Shown: positions 63,000 to 64,000 of the stretch, in pieces
Position numbering within the stretch: position 1 is the first letter of the stretch
How the letters are laid out: each line of letters opens with the position of its first letter
NCBI GenBank assembly: GCA_015680905.1
Contig: CM027377.1
Location: 38,650,501 to 38,714,500, forward strand
DNA: 64,000 bases
Origin: Coptis chinensis
Taxonomy: Eukaryota > Streptophyta > Magnoliopsida > Ranunculales > Ranunculaceae
Direction: 5' to 3'
Translations under genes and position numbers: made by a program
The notes under the pieces: model-generated
What the model saw: the letters and a program-made list of their open reading frames with translations, nothing else
Database searches by the model: none
Told to the model about the DNA's origin: nothing

Positions 63000-64000
63000 T
63001 GTATTTCAGGCATTGGAATCAATTACGTGCAGAAATGTGTCATTTTTGCGAGATAAAGGAGCAAGGGTTGGTTGCTAAGAAGTTCTGTGATTAAAGGCCA
63101 AGACTCAAGGAGAAAAAACCTTTTTAAATCCTGGTAAAAGCTGAAAAGTCAATGCGGGCAGAAAAAGCGCCCAAAATTCAGCAGAACTTTCGAAGACTGT
63201 ATCTTTGGACTCAAACCTCAGAATTGGGCCTACCTTATGTCAAAACGACCATCTTGGAAAGAGATTTCCAATGGTCCAAGCCTTGACCCAATCAGAGGAG
63301 CAGAAGTAGACAAAAAGGCTGCTGAAGTCAAATCTAGCTGAAAAAGCCTCTGTGGACTGAAGAAATTGGGTTTTGGGCTCGATTTTTCGGCCCAAAACAT
63401 GGCTCCAGGCCATGCACGAAATTGGGGATCCCTTTCTCTTGTTGAAAAGAAGAAAAGAGGGAACTCATTAGCTAGACCTAGATTAGAAAATAAATTAGCT
63501 TAGACTCCATTAATTAGCTTTATTAACTTGTTTTGAATTCAGTTTTGAATAAGTATTGTTATTATTCATTAGATCAATAAAGTTAGTTAGTTATTTATAA
63601 ATCTAGTTTCATTTCATTAAATCATTTTAGCTTCAATTCATAGATTTAGTTAATTATCATTACTAGTTTCAATTCAATCTTGCATGATTAGATTTCCATT
63701 TTAAATCAAATAAGTAAATTTATAATCTTTTTTATCATGTCTTGTTATGATTTATATATTAATGATAGCATAATGATTCGAGGCTAAAACCTCCATTAGA
63801 GGGGTTTGAAGAAGCCTTGATTAAGCTTGCTCTTTGTTAGCGTAGAATAGTTCGTGATATTCCATTCCATTCTAGAAAACAATTAGTTCACCATGAGAAT
63901 GGGTTTGATTGTTTCATATGTTAGTTGTTAGTTGATAGATATTATCATGAACAATTAGGGATTAGGAAGACCAAATTGCTATGCGAAGGCATTTCAATTC
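63000..64000. mobile_element. LTR-like or leader segment running off the window
   Basis: Composition and phrases (TTTCAGGCATTGGAATCAATT, a run of tracts such as TTAGCTTTATTAACTTG, then ATTCCATTCCATTCTAG) resemble long LTRs/leaders of plant Gypsy elements. No boundary or coding domain can be seen. Confidence 0.3.

Overview
This is nuclear DNA of a flowering plant, most likely a eudicot. The evidence is AT-rich intergenic sequence, GT-AG introns, plant-specific gene families (SLC37-type glycerol-3-phosphate permease, DUF3511, PPR, plant mobile domain) and many plant transposon classes. Only one conventional host gene is nearly complete: a glycerol-3-phosphate transporter at 28079-32100, and even that carries a one-base frameshift. 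Nearly everything else is transposons, captured gene pieces, pseudogenes and satellites. The species cannot be named from the sequence alone.

Layout. 1-854: start of a reverse-strand Copia element (5' LTR and gag) sitting exactly at the break point of a PRP8 pseudogene. 855-4924: intronless-looking, frameshifted PRP8 (U5 snRNP) copy with a tRNA-derived SINE in its last part. 5020-21624: head-to-tail array of one Copia family, four LTRs alternating with three internal regions. 21625-27549: solo-LTR candidate, short tandem repeats, Gypsy 3'-end remnant and two inverted-repeat elements (one with clear TA target duplication and six internal palindromes). 27791-32100: transporter gene. 32869-41473: a composite Mutator-like region made of three 34-bp-period palindromic arrays, a broken transposase-OTU protease gene (+) and a plant mobile domain gene (-). 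42785-44345: DUF3511 and PPR relics. 46452-53648: an exon of a RING-CH type E3 ligase split by a 6.7-kb CACTA element whose ends and CCT target duplication are intact; the element carries spliced-gene fragments, including a chimaeric exon joining an ERD6-like sugar transporter to methionine synthase. 56100-61675: thirteen copies of a ~425-bp exon/intron-like unit with four-unit higher-order periodicity. 62687 onward: a possible first exon and an LTR-like segment running off the window.

How the pieces relate. The window records nested and successive insertions: Copia into PRP8, SINE into PRP8, CACTA into a RING-CH exon. It also records element-driven gene capture (CACTA; possibly the OTU and mobile-domain genes in the Mutator-like region). 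The most original signal is the set of three palindromic arrays in the Mutator-like region: they share a core of about 23 bp and a 34-bp period but each uses its own spacer. A second cross-window signal is that many differences between the Copia copies, and several lone frameshifts elsewhere, fall on CAG/CTG trinucleotides. That fits either consensus errors at CHG-methylated cytosines or an unusual mutational process.
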